Assembly: GCA_017480345.1 (NCBI GenBank)
Contig: JAFVAU010000006.1
Location: 1-64,000, forward strand
From: Bacteroidales bacterium
GTDB taxonomy: Bacteria; Bacteroidota; Bacteroidia; Bacteroidales; UBA932
DNA length: 64,000 bases
Reading direction: 5' to 3'
The notes below the pieces were generated by a model. It was not told the origin of the DNA. It made no database searches and saw only the letters and a program-made list of their open reading frames with translations. Positions 53,233 to 60,594 of this stretch are shown piece after piece; positions within the stretch are counted from its first letter, which is position 1, and each line of letters opens with the position of its first letter. Position numbers and translations under genes: made by a program.

Positions 53233-53385
53233 ATGAAAAGAACATTTCAACCTTCCCGTCGCAAGCGTGTGAATAAGCACGGCTTCCGTGCCCGCATGGC
53301 TTCCGCCAACGGCCGCCGCGTCCTGAACGCCCGCCGTCGTCACGCCCGCAAAAAGCTCTCCGTATCTGACGAAGACCGCTGGTAG
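53233..53385 (+). CDS. rpmH: 50S ribosomal protein L34
   Basis: A 50-residue, very basic protein beginning [20 protein letters not shown], the universal L34 signature, and ending in an acidic DEDRW tail. It is a structural protein of the large subunit. In many bacteria rpmH is next to rnpA near the origin; here it follows rsmG with its own promoter and terminator and no rnpA is adjacent. Confidence 0.97.
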   Translation: MKRTFQPSRRKRVNKHGFRARMASANGRRVLNARRRHARKKLSVSDEDRW

Positions 53386-53411
53386 TCCGCTTTTTGCCAC
53401 CCAGACACTTA

Positions 53412-53447
53412 CCGCAGACCTTTCCCGGCCTGCGGTTTTTGTTTGTT
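53412..53447 (+). terminator. Rho-independent terminator of rpmH
   Basis: CCGCAG (53412-53417) pairs with CTGCGG (53430-53435), followed by a T-rich run to 53447. The run is directly followed by repeat copy D. Confidence 0.85.
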
Positions 53448-53564
53448 GGAGGTGACAAGCAAGTACTTGATTCTCATAGACTTGCATACTATTTCTCGTT
53501 CGATTTTTGAACGAGAAATGTATAGGAAGTTAGTGATAATCAATGAGTTGGCTGTCACCAATAT
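53446..53564 (+). repeat. Nested palindromic repeat, copy D (119-bp footprint), left boundary of the transposase unit
   Basis: GGTGACA (53451-53457) pairs with TGTCACC (53553-53559), and TTTCTCGTTC (53492-53501) with GAACGAGAAA (53509-53518); the common centre is 53505. Core length is 109 bp as in the other copies. The arm order resembles copy A and is opposite to copy E, so D and E face each other across the transposase unit. Confidence 0.93.
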
Positions 53565-53578
53565 TACGCGCAAAGGCG

Positions 53579-53586
53579 TATCTTTG
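53579..53586 (+). promoter_or_regulatory. -7 box directly before the 53591 gene
   Basis: TATCTTTG matches TAnnTTTG and ends 4 bp before the ATG at 53591. Repeat copy D occupies the -33 region and upstream. Confidence 0.45.
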
Positions 53587-53590
53587 CAGT

Positions 53591-54133
53591 ATGACGGCAC
53601 TGTTGGCACTATATTACCTGACAGGCGCGGCGCTGGAAAGCCCGCAGGGGCTTTACGGAGACCGCCTGGAAGAGATGGAGACGGAGGAACTGCTTTCCTT
53701 CGTGAGGCGGGCGTCGCAGGAGATGGAACGGCGGGGCGTGAGACCACCGCCGCCGGCCCAGAAGGTAAGGGTGACGCGGGAGCTCAGGATTTTTATCGGC
53801 CCAAGTGAGCTCAAAGTAAGGCCGATGGCAAAATCCGTCCTGCTCCTCTTCCTGAGGCACCCGGAGGGAATCCCGCTCAAGCAGATGACCTCCTTCGAGG
53901 GAGAGCTCCGAAGCTTTTACCGGCGGGTGAGCCGAAGTTCAGACCCGTCGGCCATCGATGAAAGGGTGGCGCGGATGCTGGAGAGCTTCAACAACGAGCT
54001 CAACGTGAACATCGCCAGGGTGAACCGGGCGGTGGCTCTCCTTACGGACAGCATCCCGGACTATCAGATTGGTGGGATGGCCGGGGCCCCCAAGCGCATT
54101 TTGCTGGACCGGAGCTGGGTGGTTTGGGAGTGA
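53591..54133 (+). CDS. Unrecognised protein with a possible winged-helix domain, in the transposase unit
   Basis: A 180-residue protein. Residues of about 1-50 are a helical, acidic segment; residues 58-175 follow the order of an OmpR-type winged helix: strands (ELRIFIGPSELKVR), helix (MAKSVLLLFLRHPEG), IPLKQM, an Arg/Ser-rich helix region, a recognition-like helix (LNVNIARVNRAVALL) and a closing hairpin (YQIGG...KRILLDRSW). I know no named family. It lies between repeat D and the RAYT-like gene on the same strand, so a role in controlling or assisting the transposase, or a regulator carried with it, is possible. The ATG at 53591 is preferred because of the -7 box; an ATG at 53543 lies inside the repeat. 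Confidence 0.6.
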   Translation: MTALLALYYLTGAALESPQGLYGDRLEEMETEELLSFVRRASQEMERRGVRPPPPAQKVRVTRELRIFIGPSELKVRPMAKSVLLLFLRHPEGIPLKQMTSFEGELRSFYRRVSRSSDPSAIDERVARMLESFNNELNVNIARVNRAVALLTDSIPDYQIGGMAGAPKRILLDRSWVVWE

Positions 54134-54135
54134 AA

Positions 54136-54189
54136 AATCGTAAGAAACACACAAAAAGCATGTAAAACAACACAACTTTTTTTACGATT
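54136..54189. repeat. Inverted repeat upstream of the transposase gene
   Basis: AATCGTAA (54136-54143) and TTACGATT (54182-54189) are perfect complements separated by 38 nt of A-rich sequence, ending 39 bp before the transposase ATG. It could be a terminator-like structure or a recognition hairpin. Confidence 0.5.
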
Positions 54190-54228
54190 CTTGCTTCCTT
54201 CCCATCTTGTGGATATCTTGCGTCCGTT

Positions 54229-55149
54229 ATGAAGACGCGAAAAGTATATCCCGGCGAGGTGCATCACGTTTGCCAGCAGACGGTGGGCGGCGTGCTCGTT
54301 TTCTACACCGTCAACGATTTTCTCGTATTCTTCTCCATCGTGTGCACGGCGGCAGGCCGATTCGGCATCCGCCTCCTGGCCCTCTGCCCCATGGTGGACC
54401 ATACGCATCTGGTGGTGGTGGCCCCCGGGGAGACGGCGCTCGCCCGCTTTGTGCAGGAGTATACCCATCTCTTTTCCTATGAGTGGAACAAGTCTCGGGG
54501 CCGAAAGGGGCCGCTCTTCAAACACCGCTACATGAGTTCCGTCAAACTGGGCAACAAACAGGCCCGGACCACCATCAATTACTGCAACAACAATCCCGTA
54601 GAGCGGAAACTGGTGCAGGAGGCCCAGGACTACCGCTGGAATTTCCTGCGCTATGCCCGACAGACGCATCCGTATTCCAGCGTCCGGAAACCCTCCGAAC
54701 TGTCGTCCAAGCTGCGGGACATCCTTCGGGAAGCCGGACGCATCCGGGAGGGAGGCGGGCATCTGAAGTACTGTCAGCTGGAACGATGGTGCAAAGGTCT
54801 CCGCGAAGGGCAGATGCAGTATCTGGCCGATTGTCTTGTGGGCCTGTGGAACGTCATCGATTATGGAGAAGCCATCAGCTATTACGGGAACTACGAGGCC
54901 ATGCTGCGCTCCTTCCGGGACAACACCGGCAGCGACTATGACATCCGCGAAGACCGCCACAGCTATTCAGACGCCGTGTACGGGGATTGCACCCGGATTC
55001 TGCTGAAGGAGGGGCATATCGGCCATCCGCGTGAGATACCTTCCCTGCCCCTATCCCTCAGGAAGGCCCTGGCCGATGAGCTCCGACGCCGCACAACCGC
55101 CTTTCCCCGTCAGATTGCCAAATACCTCCACCTGACAGGTGACAAGTAA
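54229..55149 (+). CDS. RAYT-like Y1 (HUH) transposase
   Basis: A 306-residue Y1_Tnp protein of the IS200-like/REP-associated (RAYT) type. The HUH motif is H58-x-H60 in DHTHLVV; the candidate nucleophile is Y118 in INYCNNNPVERKL, matching the YIxxNPV motif of the family. RAYTs nick and join single-stranded DNA at hairpin repeats. Residues of about 205-306 are an extra C-terminal part ending in an HTH-like TTAFPRQIAKYLHL. Repeats D and E bound the unit, and the last codons GGT GAC AAG TAA are the outer end of repeat E. No usual IS ends were seen, as expected for a RAYT. Confidence 0.85.
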   Translation: MKTRKVYPGEVHHVCQQTVGGVLVFYTVNDFLVFFSIVCTAAGRFGIRLLALCPMVDHTHLVVVAPGETALARFVQEYTHLFSYEWNKSRGRKGPLFKHRYMSSVKLGNKQARTTINYCNNNPVERKLVQEAQDYRWNFLRYARQTHPYSSVRKPSELSSKLRDILREAGRIREGGGHLKYCQLERWCKGLREGQMQYLADCLVGLWNVIDYGEAISYYGNYEAMLRSFRDNTGSDYDIREDRHSYSDAVYGDCTRILLKEGHIGHPREIPSLPLSLRKALADELRRRTTAFPRQIAKYLHLTGDK

Positions 55150-55251
55150 CTCGTTGATACTCTGCCATATACAATACATTTCTCGTTCGTTTTTTGAACG
55201 AGAAATGTATTATAAGTCAATGACAGCCAATTACTTAGCTGTCACCAAAAT
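55133..55251 (-). repeat. Nested palindromic repeat, copy E (119-bp footprint), overlapping the transposase stop
   Basis: GGTGACA (55138-55144) pairs with TGTCACC (55240-55246), and TTTCTCGTTC (55179-55188) with GAACGAGAAA (55196-55205); the common centre is 55192. The footprint begins inside the transposase gene, providing its final GDK and stop, and ends on the base before the stop codon of the leftward GPH symporter gene (55252-55254). Confidence 0.95.
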
Positions 55252-56595
55252 TTACTTCTTGATAGGATACAGGCGCAGGAGCAGCAGGATGAGGAGGGCA
55301 ATAGCGGCCGGGAACAGCGAGAACAGGGCCCAGATCATGGTCTGGACAGACTCCATGTTGCTGATGTTGATGATGGTTTCTCCCGTTGCCGGATCCGTAC
55401 TGGAAACGAAGCCCGCAATGCCCAGCAGCATGGCCACCAGGGCGCCGGAAATGGCCGACCCGAACTTCTGGGCCATGGTGCCGGAAGAGAAGATGAGGCC
55501 GGTGGAGGAAGTGCCGTTCTTCTCGGTGGCATAGTCCGCCACATCGGCATACATGCTCCAGATAAGCGGAGAATAAAGGCCGATGCCGATGGAAGTGACA
55601 ATCACATTGGCAATCATCACCCAAATCCAGGCCGGATCCATGGGGATGAAGAAGAACAGGATGGAGGAGACGGCGCAGATGATGGCCGCCCAGGCGAAGG
55701 CCTTGTGCTTGGAACCCACCTTCTTGGTGAACCAGGGGCAGAGGCCGCCAAAGACCATACAAGTGGCTTCTCCGAACATCATAAAGACGGTATAATTGAT
55801 TACCAGGCCCATGACGGTGACATCTCCGTGCAGGCAGTATTCCATCAGATAGGCGGCCACGGCATAGCGGAAACCGTTGAAGAAATTGGTGCAGATACCG
55901 ATGAGGGTAAGATAAATCCAGGGCTTGTTCTTGAACAGGTCTGCAAAGGGCTTGAAGGAGAACTTCTCTGCACGGACGGGTTTCAGGCGTTCCTTCGTGA
56001 GAAGGCCGCAAGCCAGGGTTCCCAGCGCCGCCACGGCACCCAGCAGAACACCCAGGACGGCATACTGATGCTTGGCATCACCGCCCACCATCCGCTGGAG
56101 GTAAGGGAAGGAGAACAGCATCACGAAGCCCATGGCATAGGCTCCCACCATCCGGTAGGAGGAGAACTGGTTCTTCTCGTTGTCATCGTCCGTCATTACG
56201 CCCAGAAGGGAGCCGTAAGGCACATTCACCGCCGTGTACACTACCATCATAAGGAGGTACAGCGCATAGGCGTAGACACGCTTTCCGGCAGGCCCCAGGT
56301 CCGGGGTATAGAGCAGCAGGGCAAACACCAGACCCAGCGGAATGGCTCCAAAGATGAGCCAGGGCCGATAGGTTCCCCAGCGGGACTGCGTCCGGTCTGC
56401 GATGGCGCCCATCATAGGGTCCGTGACCACGTCGAACAGACGGGCCACCAGCATGAGGGCCGCCGCATCCGCCACGGTGAGACCGAAGACGTTGGTGAAG
56501 AAGAAAGGGAAAGCGATGGACATGACCTTCCAGGTGATTCCGCCGGCGGCGGCGTCACCCAGGGCATAGCCTATTTTCTCAGATAATTTGGCCAT
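55252..56595 (-). CDS. GPH-family sugar:cation symporter (MelB-like)
   Basis: A 447-residue inner-membrane protein with about twelve helices. The N-terminal KIGYALGDAAAGGITWKVM and the conserved ARLFDVVTDPMMGAIADRT (with the D-x-x-x-D cation site) and SRWGTYRPW are signatures of the glycoside-pentoside-hexuronide symporters. The substrate is unknown. It is not part of the SusCD operon. Repeat E abuts its stop codon. Confidence 0.92.
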   Translation of the reverse strand: MAKLSEKIGYALGDAAAGGITWKVMSIAFPFFFTNVFGLTVADAAALMLVARLFDVVTDPMMGAIADRTQSRWGTYRPWLIFGAIPLGLVFALLLYTPDLGPAGKRVYAYALYLLMMVVYTAVNVPYGSLLGVMTDDDNEKNQFSSYRMVGAYAMGFVMLFSFPYLQRMVGGDAKHQYAVLGVLLGAVAALGTLACGLLTKERLKPVRAEKFSFKPFADLFKNKPWIYLTLIGICTNFFNGFRYAVAAYLMEYCLHGDVTVMGLVINYTVFMMFGEATCMVFGGLCPWFTKKVGSKHKAFAWAAIICAVSSILFFFIPMDPAWIWVMIANVIVTSIGIGLYSPLIWSMYADVADYATEKNGTSSTGLIFSSGTMAQKFGSAISGALVAMLLGIAGFVSSTDPATGETIINISNMESVQTMIWALFSLFPAAIALLILLLLRLYPIKK

Positions 56596-56607
56596 AGTAT
56601 AACAGTG

Positions 56608-58560
56608 TTAGGCGGTTAAATTCTTGACGGTAAGGCTCAGGAGGGTGAGGTCGTCATTGGGAGCGGCACCGCTGCGATGCTTCTCCACCTCTTCCTGCAG
56701 CATCCGGATGATACCCTGGGCATCCATGTGGGACACCCCGTTCATGAGCTTAATCAGGCGGTCGTTTCCAAAGAGTTCGTACTGGGGGTTCTCCGCCTCG
56801 TTAAGGCCGTCCGTGTACAGGAGAATCTTCCATTCGCGGATGTCCGGGATACGCTCTCCCTGGAACTCGAAGCCGTCCCAGGTACCCAGGGCCAGGTTCA
56901 CATACTGCATGGGCAGGAACCGGGCCTCCTTGCCGGGTTCGCATACCACGGGCGGGTTGTGGCCGCAGTTGCAGTAGCTCAGTTCTCCGGTCTTGAGATT
57001 GGCTTTGCCGATGAACATGGTCACGAACATTCCCTGATCATTTTCGGCCGAAAGGACGTGGTTAATCTTGCCGGCAATTTCCTCAGGGCTTTTTCCCTGC
57101 TGGGCGATGACGCGGAAGAGGTTTCTTGTCACGGCCATGAACAGGGAGGCGGGAACGCCCTTGCCGGATACATCTCCGATGCAGAAATACAGGCACTCGT
57201 TCTCCACGAAGAAATCATACAGGTCTCCTCCCACTTCCTTGGCGGGGGTCATGGAGGCATACAGGTCTATGTCCTCCCTTTCCGGGAAGGGCGGGAAGAT
57301 GCGGGGCACCATGCTCATCTGGATATCCCGGGCCACATACAGTTCCTTTTCGATGGAGGCTTTTTCGGCCGATGTATTCTTGATTTCCTCGATGTACTTC
57401 ACCAGGGACTGCTGCATTTCGGAGAAGGAATGCACCAGCCTGCCTATTTCGTCTATCCGTCCCGTATCGGGGAGGGCCACGTCAAAGTTACCGTCGGCGA
57501 TGGTTTCGGCCTCCTCGGCCAGGCTTCTCATGGGGGCAATCTCCAGGCGGAAAACGGTGCTCAGGATGATGTGCATGATGAGCATCCCCAGGATGAAGAT
57601 GAGAATCACCACGTTCCTGAGGCGGTTGTAGCCGTAGAAGATGTCCCTTTCCGGGCACACGATGGCGGCGCTGAAACCGGTCTCTCCCAAAGGCTGATAG
57701 AAAACGTAGCAGAGTTCTCCGTTCAGGGTGATTTGCTTCATCCCTTCTTCTCCGGCTACCATGGCCTTGCCAAGGGCCGTCCTCTCCGGATTGTCTTGCT
57801 CCAGGGACTCCGTGAAGATACTCTGGTAGAGGAGCTTCTCCGGATCCGGATGGACGAAGAAGGTGCCGCCCTTACCTATCATGAAGCTATAGGAATGGGG
57901 GTACGGTTTTACGGCAGAGATGGTCTCAGAAAGCCAACGGAGGGAAAGGTCCGAAGCGATGGTGCCCACATATTTCCCCTTTTCGTCCTCTATCCGCTTG
58001 CAGTAAGAGAGTATCATGTTGTTCTGGACGGCGTCCTCTTCGGGATCTTCGTCCAGGAAGGGCTCCGTCCAGGTGGAATGGCCCAGCAGCTTGGGCAGCT
58101 GGTACCAGTCCATATAGAAGTATTCGTAGGACTCGCTGCCCTCCTGCTCCACCGTCGCCACCCCATTCTCCTGTCTGGAGTAGACGGAGAAGTACCGGCC
58201 CTTGCTCGGATAATAATAGGGTTCGAAGGAAATGGAGCAGCCTGCCAGTTCCGGGTTGTTATTCACAATGGCGCGGGCGTAAACATACATGGAATCCGGC
58301 GTATTCAGGTGACGGCCCACCAGCCAGCCGGTATTGTTTGTGGCCACCTCCACCTGATCCAGGATGTTGTTCACACGCAGGACCGTGTTGTTCAGAAGCT
58401 GGGTGGCGTGTTCTTTGGCTTCCCTCTGCACGGCGTAACGGGCCTGCGCAAAGAGAAAAACCAGGGCCACGGCAAAGACAATGGAGGCCAGGGTTGCGAC
58501 CAGGATATTAAGCCTTCGGGAAAAAGACGCCCGGAAGTAATCAAAGGGTTTGTATGCCAT
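56608..58560 (-). CDS. Membrane sensor with HAMP and SpoIIE-type PP2C phosphatase domains
   Basis: A 650-residue signalling protein: a membrane helix (about 17-40), an extracytoplasmic dCache-like sensor (about 45-305), a second helix (about 310-330), a HAMP linker (about 330-385), a short coiled coil and a SpoIIE-type serine phosphatase (about 400-645). The metal-binding aspartates are visible in AKEVGGDLYDFF, CIGDVSGKGVPASLF and APNDDLTLL. Such proteins dephosphorylate anti-anti-sigma-like partners; no partner gene is adjacent. The substrate-binding protein gene ends 2 bp upstream of its start, so ligand sensing by the pair is likely. Confidence 0.9.
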   Translation of the reverse strand: MAYKPFDYFRASFSRRLNILVATLASIVFAVALVFLFAQARYAVQREAKEHATQLLNNTVLRVNNILDQVEVATNNTGWLVGRHLNTPDSMYVYARAIVNNNPELAGCSISFEPYYYPSKGRYFSVYSRQENGVATVEQEGSESYEYFYMDWYQLPKLLGHSTWTEPFLDEDPEEDAVQNNMILSYCKRIEDEKGKYVGTIASDLSLRWLSETISAVKPYPHSYSFMIGKGGTFFVHPDPEKLLYQSIFTESLEQDNPERTALGKAMVAGEEGMKQITLNGELCYVFYQPLGETGFSAAIVCPERDIFYGYNRLRNVVILIFILGMLIMHIILSTVFRLEIAPMRSLAEEAETIADGNFDVALPDTGRIDEIGRLVHSFSEMQQSLVKYIEEIKNTSAEKASIEKELYVARDIQMSMVPRIFPPFPEREDIDLYASMTPAKEVGGDLYDFFVENECLYFCIGDVSGKGVPASLFMAVTRNLFRVIAQQGKSPEEIAGKINHVLSAENDQGMFVTMFIGKANLKTGELSYCNCGHNPPVVCEPGKEARFLPMQYVNLALGTWDGFEFQGERIPDIREWKILLYTDGLNEAENPQYELFGNDRLIKLMNGVSHMDAQGIIRMLQEEVEKHRSGAAPNDDLTLLSLTVKNLTA

Positions 58561-58562
58561 AA

Positions 58563-59510
58563 TTACCGGGCGATGATTTGCTGATAGGTTACTTCACTCA
58601 AAAGAAGCTGGCTTTCCAGCATAAGGTCGTTGGCCAGTTTCACCATATCCGGCCTCAGGCGGAATTCCCGCTCACCGGAATCCGGGTCTATCTGGAGTTT
58701 GAGGACTTCCTCCAATTGGAGTTTCTGCATAACGCGGTTGGTGGCCACGTGGTGCATCCTCACATACTTCATGACTATTTCAAGGGCCTCTTCCGGGTGC
58801 TCTGCGCAGTACAGCCATCCCCGCTTGCTGGCCTGAGCAAATTTTTGCGCCGCCTCCTTGTTCTTCCGGTAGTTGGACTCCAGCATATACACGCCGTCTT
58901 CCTGCACGTTGTAGCCATGGTCCCGGAAACGGTAAGTGTTCTCCTCCGTGAGCTCTACGCCGCACTGTTTGAGGAGGTAGTATTCGTTGTAGCTCATGGC
59001 CAGGATGGCATCTATGGCGCCCGCAAGGAAGAGGTTGATGCTGGTGGCATAACGGACCCATTGGTAGTCGAGGTCTTCCTTGAGGCACATTGCCAGGGCT
59101 ATCTGGTCAAAACCCACGCTCCAGGTACCCACCCGGATGCCCTTTTGCCCGGCAGGATTCTTGCCATTGCGGGAAACAATCACCAACCCGTTGTTCATGG
59201 AGGTCTGGAGAATGTTCACCAGCGGTATGCCGTTGTCTATAAACTCCATGGCCTGGCACAGCTGGATGGTGGTCAACTGGCTTTTCCCGGATTGAAGACG
59301 GACAAGGGCCGATTCCGTAGAACTGGGGTGGACAATCTCCACCTCGATTCCCGCATCTTTGTAAAAACCCAGTTCCTGGGCCACGTAATACCCTGCAAAC
59401 TGGGCCTGAGCAGTCCACTGCGGGGTAAAAACCAGCTTCTCCTGTGCCTGGACCATCCCATAAAAGGACAGCCCTGCCAGTAGCGCCAAAATGCGGGAAA
59501 GATATTTCAT
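58563..59510 (-). CDS. NMT1/THI5-like periplasmic substrate-binding protein
   Basis: A 315-residue exported protein (signal peptide to about VQAQ) of the NMT1/SsuA-type type 2 periplasmic-binding fold: FTPQWTAQAQFAGYYVAQEL, GKSQLTTIQLCQAMEF and VGTWSVGFDQIALAM. Relatives bind thiamine precursors, sulfonates or taurine for ABC importers, but no permease or ATPase gene is nearby. It is co-transcribed with the SpoIIE-type sensor, so it may present a ligand to that sensor. The ATG at 59510 gives the signal peptide; the upstream extension lies beyond a -7 box and is not used. Confidence 0.85.
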   Translation of the reverse strand: MKYLSRILALLAGLSFYGMVQAQEKLVFTPQWTAQAQFAGYYVAQELGFYKDAGIEVEIVHPSSTESALVRLQSGKSQLTTIQLCQAMEFIDNGIPLVNILQTSMNNGLVIVSRNGKNPAGQKGIRVGTWSVGFDQIALAMCLKEDLDYQWVRYATSINLFLAGAIDAILAMSYNEYYLLKQCGVELTEENTYRFRDHGYNVQEDGVYMLESNYRKNKEAAQKFAQASKRGWLYCAEHPEEALEIVMKYVRMHHVATNRVMQKLQLEEVLKLQIDPDSGEREFRLRPDMVKLANDLMLESQLLLSEVTYQQIIAR

Positions 59511-59515
59511 AAGGG

Positions 59516-59523
59516 CAAATATA
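59516..59523 (-). promoter_or_regulatory. -7 box directly before the binding-protein gene
   Basis: On the minus strand TATATTTG ends 5 bp before the ATG at 59510, implying a transcript that starts at or very near the start codon. Confidence 0.5.
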
Positions 59524-59607
59524 CTCATTTTACAGGAAATATCCACTATGACGCTTTCAATGTGCCCCATCCTTCCGGGATTCTTCCACCGTCATCCGCG
59601 GAAAACC

Positions 59608-60069
59608 TTAGTACGCAGCCATCTGCCGCGAGATGTTCAGTTGCTGGATTTTGTAGGTATCCTGGCCGGAAGAAGTGGCATAGATGGTTACCTGGAAAAG
59701 TTCTCCCCCGGCATTCAGCAGGCCGATAAGATATTTCTTGTTGGTTTCGGAGGCCCGGTGGGTTACCTCGAAGGAGCGCGGGGTGTTGGAGGCGAAGAAG
59801 TTCCTCAGGATTTCCCGGGCCTGCTTCTTGGAGCAGTTGCGGGAAGTGGAGAGCACCGTCACGTCCAGATTGTCCGCGAACCAGCTGGAAAGCGAGGCCA
59901 CATCTCCGGCGGCCAGGTATTTGGTGATGGAAGAAAATACGGAAAACTCTCCCTGGGGCCGGGACTGGGGAAGGGCCACGAAATTGCGGGTCTGCTGCAC
60001 CTGGCCATAAGAAAGGAGGCAGACGCAGAGGGCGGCCGCCGTCACAAGAATATGCAGGTTTTTATTCAT
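59608..60069 (-). CDS. DUF4783-family periplasmic protein
   Basis: A 153-residue exported protein with a signal peptide ending near SYGQ. The segments YLAAGDVASLSSWFADN, CSKKQAREILRNFFASN and the closing YKIQQLNI fit the Bacteroidetes DUF4783 family, which has an NTF2-like cone fold of unknown function. It diverges from rlmH across a 51-bp gap. Confidence 0.8.
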   Translation of the reverse strand: MNKNLHILVTAAALCVCLLSYGQVQQTRNFVALPQSRPQGEFSVFSSITKYLAAGDVASLSSWFADNLDVTVLSTSRNCSKKQAREILRNFFASNTPRSFEVTHRASETNKKYLIGLLNAGGELFQVTIYATSSGQDTYKIQQLNISRQMAAY

Positions 60070-60105
60070 GCTGCCAGCTTACTTGCAAATTCCGAGCCGA
60101 ATCGT

Positions 60106-60113
60106 TACATTTG
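60106..60113 (+). promoter_or_regulatory. -7 box of rlmH
   Basis: TACATTTG matches TAnnTTTG and ends 7 bp before the rlmH ATG at 60121, again implying a very short or absent leader. Confidence 0.5.
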
Positions 60114-60120
60114 CAGTGAT

Positions 60121-60594
60121 ATGAACATCGTGCTCCTTACCGTAGGGAAGACCGACGTCAAGTGGGTCAAAGAAGGCCTGGACCTGTATGCGTCCCGGCT
60201 GGGGCACTACGTTCCCTTCCGGGTAACGGAAATTCCGGAGCTCAGGAAGGTATCGGCCCTGACGCAGGCGCAGATCAAGGAAAAGGAGGGAGAGCTTATT
60301 CTGAGGCAGTTGGGCCCGCAGGACGTGCTGGTGCTCCTGGACGAACACGGGCACGAGTACCGCTCGCTGGAATTTGCGGACCACCTGCAGAAACTCCTTT
60401 CCCGCGGAGCCAAGAACCTGGTGTTCTGCGTGGGCGGGGCCTATGGCTTTTCCGACGCCGTCTACGCCCACTCGCAGGACAAGATTTCGCTCTCCCGCAT
60501 GACTTTTTCCCACCAGATGGTGCGCACGGTTTTTGCAGAGCAGCTGTACCGCGCCTTCACCATCCTGAAGGGAGAACCTTATCACCATGAATAA
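60121..60594 (+). CDS. rlmH: 23S rRNA (pseudouridine-1915-N3)-methyltransferase RlmH
   Basis: A 157-residue SPOUT methyltransferase acting on helix 69 of 23S rRNA in the assembled ribosome. The trefoil-knot motif is visible as LVFCVGGAYGFSDAVY, with SLSRMTFSHQMVRTVFAEQLYRA and the C-terminal GEPYHHE all typical of the family. The ATG at 60121 is chosen because it begins the canonical sequence; the 210-codon upstream extension runs through the antisense of another gene. It overlaps the kinase gene by 8 bp. Confidence 0.96.
   Translation: MNIVLLTVGKTDVKWVKEGLDLYASRLGHYVPFRVTEIPELRKVSALTQAQIKEKEGELILRQLGPQDVLVLLDEHGHEYRSLEFADHLQKLLSRGAKNLVFCVGGAYGFSDAVYAHSQDKISLSRMTFSHQMVRTVFAEQLYRAFTILKGEPYHHE

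Noticed and set aside
54136-54189. The AATCGTAA/TTACGATT inverted repeat as a sixth copy of the 119-bp family
   Set aside because: It shares neither the GGTGACA nor the TTTCTCGTTC arms and its geometry is different.
59491-60120. A 210-residue N-terminal extension of RlmH
   Set aside because: The extension is antisense to the DUF4783 gene and RlmH is normally about 155 residues; a -7 box directly precedes the ATG at 60121.
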